A program made the translations under genes and the position numbers. The notes beneath the pieces are model-generated. The model was given only the letters and a program-made list of their open reading frames with translations, ran no database searches and had not been told where the DNA came from. Below are positions 54,990-63,825 of a stretch of DNA of 64,000 bases, in pieces (within the stretch, counting starts at the first letter, position 1; each line of letters starts with the position of its first letter). The stretch comes from Solirubrum sp044628455. GTDB lineage: Bacteria; Bacteroidota; Bacteroidia; Cytophagales; Hymenobacteraceae. Location: the NCBI RefSeq assembly GCF_044628455.1, contig NZ_JBIYZW010000002.1, positions 868,001-932,000 of the forward strand, given 5' to 3'.

Positions 54990-55410
54990 CACGCGCGTAT
55001 CCTACGTCAGCACGCATATACACCATGTCAGCCGGCATTTACCCGTGGTCAGCAAACCCTTACGGTGCGTCAGCAGGCATTTACACCATGTCAGAAGACC
55101 CTTACGGCACGTCAGCACGCATTTACAGCACGCTATGGGGCATTTACGCGATGTCAGTACGCATTTACAGCACGTCAGCGGGCGTTTACGCTACGTCAGC
55201 GCGGTTCTATTCGAGCCGAGCGCGGTTTAACAGCACCGGAGCATGGTTTTACCGACCCCGGAGGACGGTTTTACAGCACCGGAGTTTGGTTTTACAGCTG
55301 CCGAGCGCGGTTCTAATCGACTGGAGCATGGTATAACAGCTGCCGAGTACGGTTCTAATTGACCCGAGCACGGTTTAACAACTGCCAAGCGCGGTTCTGA
55401 TTGAGCCCGG
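54990..55410. repeat. Array of twenty degenerate 21-bp tandem units
   Basis: Twenty units in strict 21-bp register (one of 22 at 55242-55263). Units 1-10 (54990-55199) share CRNGCATTTACANCAYGTCAG. Units 11-20 (55200-55410) share CRYGGTTYTAACNGCCGAG and, from 55285, alternate between ACAGCTGCCGAG and TCTAATYGACYGGAG forms, a 42-bp super-period. It fills the gap between the giant T9SS gene and the M61 peptidase gene, which converge. Forward frames through units 1-10 are open and read as 7-residue repeats, a side effect of a period divisible by three. Confidence 0.88.
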
Positions 55411-55428
55411 GGGGGCTGGTGCCCATGC

Positions 55429-55467
55429 AAAAGCCCGCTCCAGGCCGCGGTGGGCCGGAAGCGGGCT
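55429..55467 (-). terminator. Intrinsic terminator after M61 peptidase gene
   Basis: On the minus strand AGCCCGCT...AGCGGGCT with an inner GGCC/GGCC pairing, followed by TTTTGC. Confidence 0.7.
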
Positions 55468-55494
55468 GATGGAGTTGCCGGAGGGCGGGAAAGG

Positions 55495-57300
55495 CTAGAG
55501 GTTCTTCATCCAGGCCTGGCGCAGGGTTAGCTGGGCGGGGCCGGCGTCGGGCTGGGCCGCGAAGTGGTAGCGCTTGATTTCCTCTTTTTCCTGGGTGCGG
55601 CAGCGCACCTTCTTTTCGGCCCCATCGCGGCGCACGGTCAGCTCCACTTCCGAGCCGGGCGGGCGGCTCTGCAGCTCGGCGAAGGTGGCCGCCAGCGTTT
55701 GGGGCGTCACGGCGGTGCCCGCAAAGGCCACGAAGGCGTCGCCCGGGGCCACGCCGCAGGCCTGCAGGGCCGGGCTCACCTGGGTAAACTGCACGCCGCC
55801 CCCGGCCTGGGCCGCGTAGCCGTTGGTGCCCAGCGAGGCGAGCTTGCGCCCGGTGCGGTGCGCGGCCTCGTAGCGGATGCCCACCTTGGCGAAGTACTCC
55901 TGCAGCGGCAGGGGCTCGGCGTTCTGCACGTAGCGCCGGAAAAAGTCGCCGATTTCGGGGTAGGTCAGCCGGGTGAAGTCGTCGAAGAACGTTTGCTCGC
56001 TGATGGGTTTGCTGGGGCCGTACTGGCGCGTGAGCTCCAGCAGCACCTCGCGCAGGCCGCGCTTGCCGCCGCTAAGCTCCAGCAGGCGCAAGTCGAGCAA
56101 ACCCGCCGTCATAGCCCCGCGCTGGTAAATGTTGCCGTACTGCTGCTGGCCCTCGTCGGAAAACGAGCGCAGCCCCAGCCGGGTCAGCGAGTAGGTGGTG
56201 TCGGCCCGCAGGTGGTCGTAGGCCACTTTGTTGTGCAGGGTGTTCAGGTACTGATCGAGCGGTACCAGCCCGGCGCGCAACTGCATGGCGTGGGCGGCCC
56301 ACTCCGTCACGCCCTCGTACAGCCACAGGTGCTGCGAGCCGGTGGGTTGCACGAAGTTGAACTGCTCAATCACCTCCGAGTGCAGGTTCAGCGGCGTCAC
56401 GATGTGAAAGAACTCGTGGGCCGCCATGTCGGTAATGGCCTGGGCCACGTCCGGGGTCAGCGGCTTTTCCTGCAGGGTGTATTCCGAGCTGTAGGAGTGC
56501 TCCCAGGCACCCTGGTCCTGGTCTTCGAAGTGGTAGAGAAAGGCGTAGCGCTTCACCGGCAGCTCCACCAGGAAGCTCTGGGCGGCCTTGAGCATTTGCT
56601 GCATGTGGCCCAGCAAGGGCTCGGCCTTGATCTGGTCGGTTTTGGAGTAGCAGTACAGGGCCACTTCGGCGTCGCCCAGCTTGGTGCTGGCCTCAGTGAG
56701 GCGGCCCAGCAGCAGGGGCGAGTCCACGGCGTGGTCGTAGCTGCGGGCGTGGTAGCGGCCCTGCGCGTCGGGCACCAGCGCCGAGCCGGCCTTCCACTCG
56801 CGGGGGTAGTTCACTTTGATGCTCAGCGGCCGCGCCTGCATGCCCTGGGGGTAGCCCACCAGCGTGTGCCAGTTGAGCAGGGCATGGTCGGTTTCCAGCG
56901 ACGAGCCGCACATGCGGTAGATGCGGTGCTCCGATACCGGCGTATCCCAGGTTTCGGCCACGGTGTAGCGGATTTCGCGGGTTTTATCGGGCCGCGCCAG
57001 CTGCCACTGGTTGGCCGACAGCTGCTTCACCTCCAGGCTGCGGCCCTTGCCGTCGAAGGCCTCGAACTTGCGCACGAAGCGGCCGATGTCCATCACCTGG
57101 TAGGTGCCCGGCGCGGTGGAGGCAAACTGGTACACGCTCTGGTCTTTCTTGAGCTTGGGCAGCTGCAGGGTCACCCGAAACTCGTTGGTGCTGACGGTGG
57201 GGTCGATGTCGACGGTGTAGGCCAGCTCTTGCTGGGCCAGGGCCGGGAGGGTGGCGCCGAGCAGGCCGGCCAGCGCACCCAGGCGGGAGAAAATAGTCAT
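55495..57300 (-). CDS. M61-family metallopeptidase with PDZ domain
   Basis: 601 aa from ATG 57300 with a signal peptide (LLGATLPALAQ). The N-terminal beta domain (residues 25-190) precedes a thermolysin-like catalytic domain with the zinc motif HEFFH in DMAAHEFFHIVTPLNLHSE, where the following Glu is the third ligand, and the GAMEN-like GxYxE-type exposure is weak. A PDZ domain lies near the C-terminus (GVQFTQVSPALQACGVAPGDAFVAFAG). Family members are periplasmic or outer-membrane glycyl aminopeptidases. Convergent with the giant T9SS gene across the 21-bp array. Confidence 0.9.
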   Translation of the reverse strand: MTIFSRLGALAGLLGATLPALAQQELAYTVDIDPTVSTNEFRVTLQLPKLKKDQSVYQFASTAPGTYQVMDIGRFVRKFEAFDGKGRSLEVKQLSANQWQLARPDKTREIRYTVAETWDTPVSEHRIYRMCGSSLETDHALLNWHTLVGYPQGMQARPLSIKVNYPREWKAGSALVPDAQGRYHARSYDHAVDSPLLLGRLTEASTKLGDAEVALYCYSKTDQIKAEPLLGHMQQMLKAAQSFLVELPVKRYAFLYHFEDQDQGAWEHSYSSEYTLQEKPLTPDVAQAITDMAAHEFFHIVTPLNLHSEVIEQFNFVQPTGSQHLWLYEGVTEWAAHAMQLRAGLVPLDQYLNTLHNKVAYDHLRADTTYSLTRLGLRSFSDEGQQQYGNIYQRGAMTAGLLDLRLLELSGGKRGLREVLLELTRQYGPSKPISEQTFFDDFTRLTYPEIGDFFRRYVQNAEPLPLQEYFAKVGIRYEAAHRTGRKLASLGTNGYAAQAGGGVQFTQVSPALQACGVAPGDAFVAFAGTAVTPQTLAATFAELQSRPPGSEVELTVRRDGAEKKVRCRTQEKEEIKRYHFAAQPDAGPAQLTLRQAWMKNL

Positions 57301-57718
57301 GGCAAAAACGGGTCGATTGGGCAACGGATGCGCAAACCTAGGCAGGCGTTGCGTGCCCGCGCGCTATTTCCCGGCGCGCCGCTCCATCAGCTGGCCAGGT
57401 AGACTAGATGTATAATTGAATATAAGTAATGTAGTTGTGATGGTATGCAATGTTTATTGGAGTTTATGTGGGTTGATATAGTTATATTTTTGTCAAGAAT
57501 TGGTTAGGGGATTTGAGTCATAAAAGCTTAATGCTTGTGTAATCGAAAATATAGGCTTAAGAAGGTAAAATGCTGTTATTTTCGATGAATAGTTGCATCA
57601 ATATGCACTTTAATAAGAAAGTGATAGGACGCGCTGTTGCGGGCTGATTTTCCTTCATCTTCCTTTAGGTACCTGCTTGGGTACTGTTTTACTCTTTCAC
57701 CTTCTCGTTTGATTGCGT
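57301..57718. other. 418-bp AT-rich divergent intergenic region with inverted repeat
   Basis: Markedly AT-rich against its surroundings. On the minus strand an exact -7 box TAGGTTTG (57340-57333) lies 33 nt before the M61 ATG. On the plus strand a 10-bp perfect inverted repeat, ATCGAAAATA (57542-57551) and TATTTTCGAT (57577-57586), with a 25-nt spacer lies 133 nt before the lectin gene. A TATTTTTG box occurs near 57485 without a TTG at the right distance. No gene seen. Confidence 0.5.
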
Positions 57719-59884
57719 ATGAAAGCAACTTGTACTCTTCTGTTAAAGGCGGCCTCGCCGCGCGCGCGCCGCTGGGGCCTGATTATGCTCACCTGGGGCT
57801 CGTCGTGGCTGCCGGCCGCCGGGCAAACCACGCCCCCGGCCTTTCCCCGCAACGAGTCGTTCAAGGACGCGGGCGCGAGCAACTTCAGCTTTGGGGGCTC
57901 GGCCCGCCTCACCGGCGTGGGCGGCAGCCAGGACCCCGTGGGCCAGGGCTACCTGCGCCTGACCGACGCCGTGACCAACCAGGCCGGCTACGTCATCGAC
58001 AACGTGGGCTTCCCGGCCGGGGCAGGCTTCACCATCTCGTTTGAGTTCTTTTCCTACGGCAAAACCACCGCCACCGGCGCCGACGGCTTCAGCGTGTTCC
58101 TGGTCGATGCCAACCAGCCCGGCGGCTTCCGCATCGGGGCCTCGGGCGGCTCGCTGGGCTACGCCCAGAAAACCGTTTCCCCGGCGGCAGCCGGCGTTTC
58201 CAACGGCTACATTGGCATCGGCATCGACGAGTTCGGCAACTACTCCAATGGCCAGGAGGGGCGCTCGGGCGGCGCCGCCAGCCTCGATGCCACCGGCAAG
58301 GTACCCAACGGCATTGCCATCCGCGGCGCCGGCAACGGCTCGGCGGCCACCGACTACCCCTACCTCACCGGCACCCAGCCCGGCGACCTGACCTTCGCCC
58401 TCGACGTGCCCACGGCCCGTGCCCAGCCCGGCGCGGCCGACTACCGCCGCGCCTTCATCGACGTGGTGCCCAGCACCAGCGGCGGGCTCACCACCTACCG
58501 CATCACCGTGCGCATTCAGCACGGCGGCGCCGTGAAGACGGCCATCGACAACTTCACCGTGCCGGCTCCGCCCCAGAACCTGCGCCTGGGCTTTGCTGGC
58601 TCGACCGGCGGCAGCACCAACGTGCACGAAATCCGCAACCTGAACATCGTGCAGGTGCCGTTTGCCAACACCGACGTGGCCAGCACGGCCTACAACAGCC
58701 CGCTCACGCTGAACGTGCTCGACAACGACCAGGCCCCCGGCAGCAGCATCGACGTGGCCTCGGTGGACCTCGACCCCAACGCTCCCGGCCGCCAGACCAC
58801 CCTGAGTCTGCCCGGTCAGGGCACGTTCAGCGTCGACGACCTGGGCGCGGTAACCTTTGTACCCTCGGGCGACTTTGCCGGCACCGTAACGGTGCCCTAC
58901 ACCATGCAGTCGATTCTGGGCGCCGACTACACCTCCAGCCCGGCCAACATCCGCCTCACCGTGCAGGGCGCCGACGTGGCTACCACCGTGGCGGGCCCGG
59001 CCGTGGCCACGGCCGGCACCACCGTTACCTATGCCATGACCACCGAAAACCGCGGCTCGGTGGCTGCTCTCGATGTCGAGCCCAAGCTGAAGCTGCCCGC
59101 CGGCCTGCCCGCCGGCAGCGTGAGCGGCGGCAGCTACGACCCCATCAGCGGCTGGGTGAGCTTCGACCCGGTTTCGACCTTGGGCAGCAACGCGCCGGCC
59201 GTGAGCAACTCGGTGAGCTTCGTGGCACCCACTACCGGGCCGGTGACCGGGCTGGCCTCGGCCACCTCGGCCGTGGTACCCGACCCCACGCCCACCAACA
59301 ACAACGCCTCGGTTACCACCAGCATCAACGCCCCGCTGCCGGTCACGCTGACTCGCTTCGAGGCCCAAACCGACGGCCGGGACGCCGTGCTGAGCTGGGG
59401 TACGGCCCAGGAGCAGGACAACGACCGGTTTGAGGTGGAGCGCTCCGCGGGTGGGGCGTTTGAGCGGGTGGGCACCGTGGCCGGCCGCGGCACCACGGCC
59501 GAGCCGGGCAGCTACCGCTTCCGCGATGCGGGCGCCGCCGCGCTGGGCGCCGCTACCGTGCACTACCGCCTGCGCCAGGTCGACCACGACGGCACGGCCA
59601 CCTATTCGCCCATCCAGGCCGTGCGCTTTGAGCGGGCGACGGCCGCCGCGCTGACGGTGTACCCCAACCCGGCTCCCGCCGCGGCCTGGCTCGACCTGAG
59701 CGCCGCCCCCGCGGGCAGCTATCAGGTGCGCGTGCTCGACCTCGCGGGCCGGGTGCTGCACACGGCTACGCTCAGCGGTGGGGCACACCACGAACTGGCC
59801 GTGCAGGCCCTGCAGCCCGGCACCTACCTCGTGCAGGTGCGCGGCGCGGCCCTCGCCCGCACGCTGCCGCTGGTGCGCCACTAG
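57719..59884 (+). CDS. L-type lectin-domain protein with T9SS tail
   Basis: 721 aa from ATG 57719; TTG 57713 is also in frame. After an export signal (ending LPAAGQ) residues about 40-310 form a legume/L-type lectin sandwich (GYLRLTDAVTNQAGYVI, TISFEFFSYGKTTATGADGFSVFLVD, GYIGIGIDEFGNYS, QNLRLGFAGSTGG). A cadherin-like VLDNDQAPG segment and a DUF11-type domain (TYAMTTENRGSVAALDV) follow. The tail LTVYPNPAPA...LARTLPLVRH is a T9SS sorting signal. Likely a surface glycan-binding protein. Confidence 0.87.
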   Translation: MKATCTLLLKAASPRARRWGLIMLTWGSSWLPAAGQTTPPAFPRNESFKDAGASNFSFGGSARLTGVGGSQDPVGQGYLRLTDAVTNQAGYVIDNVGFPAGAGFTISFEFFSYGKTTATGADGFSVFLVDANQPGGFRIGASGGSLGYAQKTVSPAAAGVSNGYIGIGIDEFGNYSNGQEGRSGGAASLDATGKVPNGIAIRGAGNGSAATDYPYLTGTQPGDLTFALDVPTARAQPGAADYRRAFIDVVPSTSGGLTTYRITVRIQHGGAVKTAIDNFTVPAPPQNLRLGFAGSTGGSTNVHEIRNLNIVQVPFANTDVASTAYNSPLTLNVLDNDQAPGSSIDVASVDLDPNAPGRQTTLSLPGQGTFSVDDLGAVTFVPSGDFAGTVTVPYTMQSILGADYTSSPANIRLTVQGADVATTVAGPAVATAGTTVTYAMTTENRGSVAALDVEPKLKLPAGLPAGSVSGGSYDPISGWVSFDPVSTLGSNAPAVSNSVSFVAPTTGPVTGLASATSAVVPDPTPTNNNASVTTSINAPLPVTLTRFEAQTDGRDAVLSWGTAQEQDNDRFEVERSAGGAFERVGTVAGRGTTAEPGSYRFRDAGAAALGAATVHYRLRQVDHDGTATYSPIQAVRFERATAAALTVYPNPAPAAAWLDLSAAPAGSYQVRVLDLAGRVLHTATLSGGAHHELAVQALQPGTYLVQVRGAALARTLPLVRH

Positions 59885-59907
59885 CGCCTGCAGCCCACCA
59901 GCTAAAG

Positions 59908-59941
59908 CCGGCGCCGTCTCCCGATTCGGGGGCGGCGCCGG
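59908..59941 (+). terminator. Intrinsic terminator after lectin gene
   Basis: CCGGCGCCG/CGGCGCCGG, 9-bp perfect stem, 16-nt loop, 24 nt past the stop, followed by TGGCGTTTC. Confidence 0.6.
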
Positions 59942-60058
59942 TGGCGTTTCGGGCGGTTTCAGTGCGGGCCCAAGCGGGTAGAATGGGCTCGATTCGGGCG
60001 GCGGTTGGCGCTAAATAATTATTGATAAAATTATATAAAATTATTTTTAATAAAAGCC

Positions 60059-60088
60059 TTGTTGACTTGGTTCGAAACAATACATTTG
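60059..60088 (+). promoter_or_regulatory. Promoter of the 590-aa T9SS cargo gene
   Basis: TTG (60059-60061), 19-nt spacer, TACATTTG (60081-60088): exact match to the Bacteroidota -33/-7 layout, just after an A/T-rich tract (60010-60055) that may serve as an UP-like element. Predicted leader is about 280 nt. Confidence 0.7.
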
Positions 60089-60375
60089 GGGGCCGGGCTG
60101 CCTTAGCGCCCGGAATTATTACGCTCCACTACTCCCACACACCTGTTGCTGACTTCCTGATTTAGTGCAATGAAAATTGCGCCGTTGGGAAGCTGTGTTC
60201 GTCCTCTACAGCGGGGCTTTCGGGCTCGGCTGATTTTAGGGTTTTTCACCACAGTCAACAGCATGCGCATGGTAGCAGCAGCAGCGGGCAGGGCCCGCGA
60301 GACAGGAGGCCAAGGGCTTCAGGAGCTCCCCGTTGATTATTCCTCTTTTTCCATTCCTTTTTACGCTTACCGCTT

Positions 60376-62148
60376 ATGTACAGAAATACGCTTATCGGTC
60401 TGACTGCTGCCGTGGCCCTGCTGGGCTTGTGCCCCGCAGGTTCCCAGGCTCAGACCTTGTATGATGCCGCCACGCCCTATCAAACGGCCCACGGCAGCGC
60501 CTCTTCTTACCGCACTTTCAACATGGGCACCGACGTGTACCGTCTGGCCAAGGCCGCCCGGGTGCAGGTCATGGTCTACGACGTGGACATGTCGGGCGAC
60601 GGCACGCCCGACAACGTGATGCTGTCTTGGAACCACAGCGGCAACCAGGGTGCCCTCAAGCTCAGCAGCACCAACCCCCACAACCTAGCCGACCCCGACG
60701 TGGTGCTCACCTACGAAGGCAGCTCGCTGTTTGCCAAGGTGGTGTTTCTGCAGCAAAATCCCTCCACGGGCAAGTGGCGCACCCGCTACCAGGTGTTTAA
60801 GTGGAACGGCAGCAGCTTCGTGCCCTTCCACACCCCCGTCGACCTGGGCCAGACGGTGAACAGCGTGGGTGAGCTGCGCGACCACGCCTCGCCCAACATC
60901 GACGCTAACAGCAGCGGCTACACGGCCATCGTGTGGGAGGAATCGATTATTGAGAAAAGCCACGTGGTGGTAACCTCGGCTTCGTACTCGATGGCGTACG
61001 ACGTGGACGTGCGCTACGGCTTCGGCTACGCCACGGTGCTGCACATGGGTGATACGCCTAATATCAGCCAGCTGCCCCAATGCAGCCGCGGCGCCATCAT
61101 CTCCGGGCCGGTGCGCTTCCTTGACCAGTCCCTCTCGCCCGACGTGGCCGTGGGCAGCGGCAGCGACAACTACATTTCCTTCGTGTACAACCGCGCCTAC
61201 GTCGACTTCAAAACCCACCAGCAGGTTTCGCTGCTCACCGTGCGCCAGACTCAGTTCCAGGGTACCTGCAACGGCGACCTGCAGGCGGAGTTCGTGGAAG
61301 TAGACCGCGGCGAGTGGGGCATTGGCCTCGGCGCCCCGCGCATTGCCGCCAGCCCCGACCCCAACCGGCCGCTCGACGTGGAAGTGGTGGGCAACTGGGC
61401 CGGGGGCGAGTGTGTGGTCAACCGCGGGCCGGTTTCGTACTGGGGCATCAGCAACGTAGGCAAGTCCAACGGCGCGTTCCGCGCCAACGTGAGCCCGGTG
61501 ACGCCCGACGTGGACCGTGAGCGGTACTCGGGTGAGGCCGTGGTAAGCTACAGCGGCGACAAGGCTGACAGCCACTACACCGTTGCCTGGACCGGTCAGA
61601 ACTACCCCAACATCGGCGAGGGCCAGGACGTGTGGGCCCGGCAGATGGAAGCCGGCAACATCGTACACGAGGGCATCAGCCGCGTGCACACCGACCCCAA
61701 AGGCACGCAGCGGGTACCGGCCATTGCCGGCCGCTACCTCTATGGGCAGACGCAGTACGCCTATGCCAATGAGAATGGCGGCAACGAAATCCGCTACACG
61801 CTGACCTGGAATACGGCCGGTGCCGGCGCCCTGCGCCAGGCCGGCAGCCAGCCCGGCGCCGGGGGCCTCGAAGCCGCGCCCGACATGGAGCTGCGCGCCT
61901 TCCCGAACCCCGCCAGCCAGGCGCTGTCGTTTGAGTTCTGGATTGAGCCCCGGGAGCAGGCCCAGGCCATCGAAATTGTGGACCTGATGGGCCGCCGCCT
62001 CGACCGCATTGCCCTGGACGCCCAGGCTACCGGCCGCCAGCAGGTGCGCTGGGCTAATGCCAAGCAGCTGCCGGCCGGCACCTACACCGCCCGGCTCGTG
62101 ACTTCCCAACGCACTAAGTCGGTGCGGGTGGTAAAAGCGGCCGAGTAG
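60376..62148 (+). CDS. Secreted protein with T9SS tail, function unknown
   Basis: 590 aa. Signal peptide (LLGLCPAGSQAQ). The body has repeated beta-propeller-like segments (VMVYDVDMSGDGTPDNVMLSW, GYTAIVWEESIIEKSHVVV, YISFVYNRAYV, HYTVAWTGQN), each of which suggests an FG-GAP or sialidase-like blade; no catalytic motif recognised. The tail LRAFPNPASQALSFEF...TKSVRVVKAAE is a type IX sorting domain. An in-frame-unrelated 77-codon frame at 60170-60403 in its leader is not accepted as a gene. Confidence 0.82.
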   Translation: MYRNTLIGLTAAVALLGLCPAGSQAQTLYDAATPYQTAHGSASSYRTFNMGTDVYRLAKAARVQVMVYDVDMSGDGTPDNVMLSWNHSGNQGALKLSSTNPHNLADPDVVLTYEGSSLFAKVVFLQQNPSTGKWRTRYQVFKWNGSSFVPFHTPVDLGQTVNSVGELRDHASPNIDANSSGYTAIVWEESIIEKSHVVVTSASYSMAYDVDVRYGFGYATVLHMGDTPNISQLPQCSRGAIISGPVRFLDQSLSPDVAVGSGSDNYISFVYNRAYVDFKTHQQVSLLTVRQTQFQGTCNGDLQAEFVEVDRGEWGIGLGAPRIAASPDPNRPLDVEVVGNWAGGECVVNRGPVSYWGISNVGKSNGAFRANVSPVTPDVDRERYSGEAVVSYSGDKADSHYTVAWTGQNYPNIGEGQDVWARQMEAGNIVHEGISRVHTDPKGTQRVPAIAGRYLYGQTQYAYANENGGNEIRYTLTWNTAGAGALRQAGSQPGAGGLEAAPDMELRAFPNPASQALSFEFWIEPREQAQAIEIVDLMGRRLDRIALDAQATGRQQVRWANAKQLPAGTYTARLVTSQRTKSVRVVKAAE

Positions 62149-62175
62149 TTTGCCCATCGGTTGAGCCGAAACCGT

Positions 62176-62210
62176 AAAAAGGCCCGTCCTGCTTGCAGGG
62201 CGGGCCTTTT
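62176..62210. terminator. Bidirectional intrinsic terminator
   Basis: AAAAGGCCCGTCCTGC and GCAGGGCGGGCCTTTT pair along 16 bp with one wobble, between convergent genes. Confidence 0.85.
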
Positions 62211-62254
62211 GGCTTAGCCGCCGCGCAACGGCAGCGGAGTTGAGCGGCGAAGCG

Positions 62255-62794
62255 TTAGCTGCGCGAGGGGTAAATACCCTCCAGGCAGATGATGTAGTTC
62301 AGCGCCAGGTAGGGCTGGAGGTTTTCGTGGGGCATGTTGCCGCCCGAAACACCCACCGAAGCCGGGTTCAAGGTGGTGTCGGGAGCGGTGCCGAAGGCGT
62401 TGACGGTGACTTCCTCGCCGCCACCGGTGGAGCCCACGGGCAAAGCCAGCACGCCACCGGCCGGGGCGTTGGTGGCGCCGGGCTGGCTGCTGGCGTTCAG
62501 CATATGAGTGTGGGCCGGCATCTGGTTGGCCAGCAGCGTCACGTTCTCGGTGCCAGCCATCTGGCCCTGCACGTAGTTGCTCAGCCCCGGGCCCTGGCCC
62601 ATGCCCACGGCCACGCGGCTGCGCAGGTCGGGCAGCCCGAAGGTGGTGACGCCGTCGCCGCCGTAAGTGGTACCCAGAATCGAAAACAGCGCTGAGTTCT
62701 GGGCAATGGACATGAGCTGGCCGTTGCAGAAGGCCCAGCCCTGGGGGGCAAAGTTGCCGCCGAATAGCTTGATGATGCCGATGAATTCTTCCAT
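62255..62794 (-). CDS. Phage tail-collar domain protein (MdpB-like), copy 2
   Basis: 179 aa from ATG 62794. N-terminal FGGNFAPQGWAFCNGQLM is the tail-collar (PF07484) signature, followed by LFSILGTTYGGDGVTTFGLPDLRSRVAVGMGQGPGL, the usual LPD-R motif, then AHTHMLNASS and a C-terminal YLALNYIICLEGIYP. These small proteins occur in Bacteroidota outside prophages, often as tandem paralogs; role unknown. No other phage gene is in the window. About 70% identical in protein to the next copy upstream. Confidence 0.88.
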   Translation of the reverse strand: MEEFIGIIKLFGGNFAPQGWAFCNGQLMSIAQNSALFSILGTTYGGDGVTTFGLPDLRSRVAVGMGQGPGLSNYVQGQMAGTENVTLLANQMPAHTHMLNASSQPGATNAPAGGVLALPVGSTGGGEEVTVNAFGTAPDTTLNPASVGVSGGNMPHENLQPYLALNYIICLEGIYPSRS

Positions 62795-62897
62795 GCGAAA
62801 AAAGGGGAGAGGGTTAGGGAGAAGAGAAAAAAGTTGAGTTGAATCGGCCGGGCCGGCCAGCGCTGCACGGCGGATAGGCCGATTGAAAAGCCGTTGG

Positions 62898-63437
62898 TTA
62901 GCTGCGGGGCGGGAAGTAGCCCCGCAGGCAGATGATGTAGTTGAGGCCCAGGTTGGGTTGGCGGTTTTCGTGGGGTTGGCTGCCACCGCCCGCACCAATT
63001 GCCAGGGGCGACATCTGGGTGTCGATAGCCGAGCCAAAGGCGTTGACGGTGACTTCCTCGCCGCCGCCGGTAGAGCCCACGGGCAGGGCCAGCACGCCGC
63101 CGGCCGGGGCGTTGGTGGCGCCGGGCTGGCTGCTGGCGTTCAGCATATGAGTGTGGGCCGGCATCTGGTTGGCCAGCAGCGTCACGGTTTCCGTGCCGCC
63201 CATCTGACCCTGCGAGTAATAGCTCAAGCCCGGGCCCTGACCCATGCCCACCGGCACGCGGCCGCGCAGGTCGGGCAGCCCGAAGGTGGTGCGGCCGTCG
63301 CCGCCGTAGGTGGTGCCCAGAATCGAAAACAGCGCCGTGTTCTGCGAAATAGCCATGAGCTGACCGTTGCAGAAGGCCCAGTTCTGGGGCGCGAAGTTGC
63401 CCGCAAACAGCTTGATAATACCGATGTATTCGTCCAT
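62898..63437 (-). CDS. Phage tail-collar domain protein (MdpB-like), copy 1
   Basis: 179 aa, same length and motifs as its neighbour: FAGNFAPQNWAFCNGQLM, TFGLPDLRGRVPVGMGQGPGL, AHTHMLNASS, LGLNYIICLRGYFP. The central segment from TLLANQMPAH to EVTVNAFG is identical in both proteins. The 103 nt between the genes hold no terminator, so they are probably co-transcribed from upstream of 63437. Confidence 0.88.
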   Translation of the reverse strand: MDEYIGIIKLFAGNFAPQNWAFCNGQLMAISQNTALFSILGTTYGGDGRTTFGLPDLRGRVPVGMGQGPGLSYYSQGQMGGTETVTLLANQMPAHTHMLNASSQPGATNAPAGGVLALPVGSTGGGEEVTVNAFGSAIDTQMSPLAIGAGGGSQPHENRQPNLGLNYIICLRGYFPPRS

Positions 63438-63825
63438 CAGAAGAGGAAAAGGTGAAGTGGAAAAAAGGAAGAAGCAGGCAAGAGTCGGCCGGGCCCATCG
63501 GCTGGGCCGGGGCAGACAGGCAGAAACAAGGCAACCGGAAACCGGAAGGATTTTTAGCGGATGGGAGTAGTCAGCAGCAGATGAAAAGAAACGTGGAAAG
63601 CGGGGTAAGAATGACTAGTGGTAAGCGGACCAGGTAGGAGGTGGGGCGCGTCGTAAAATAGTAGTGCGGCAATATAGTATGAATAAATAGAACTGGTAGC
63701 ACTAAATTGAAAAGCCAGGCTGGAAATTCTGACGCCCATTTCGGGGCGTCGATTCGGGCGGGCCGCAACAAAAAAAGCGTCCTGCCAAAAATGGCAGGAC
63801 GCTTCCTAGGGCGGGGCGGGTTGGC
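63438..63825. other. 388-bp intergenic region with two hairpins
   Basis: AT-rich around 63590-63720, presumably the promoter zone of the tail-collar genes, though no exact -7 box was found. A hairpin GACGCCC/GGGCGTC lies at 63731-63750 and a terminator at 63775-63804. Short minus-strand frames (63554-63771) look unlike proteins. Confidence 0.4.
63775..63804. terminator. Intrinsic terminator after the partial 3'-edge gene
   Basis: AAGCGTCCTGCCA, 4-nt loop, TGGCAGGACGCTT: 13-bp perfect stem with a seven-base A run that reads as U run on the minus strand, 21 nt past the stop. Confidence 0.85.

Noticed and set aside
54890..55336. Open frames through the 21-bp array (148, 96 and 83 codons)
   Set aside because: All three forward frames are open in part because the period is a multiple of three; no start context, no homology pattern, and the largest begins inside the terminator area.
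54990..55410. CRISPR array
   Set aside because: Units are contiguous and 21 bp long without unique spacers, and no cas genes are nearby.
60170..60403. 77-codon frame in the leader of the 590-aa T9SS gene
   Set aside because: Overlaps the true start in another frame and shows no protein-like pattern; could be a leader peptide but there is no support.
62255..63534. Prophage or contractile injection cluster
   Set aside because: Only two tail-collar proteins are present, with no tube, sheath, baseplate or integrase gene in the window.
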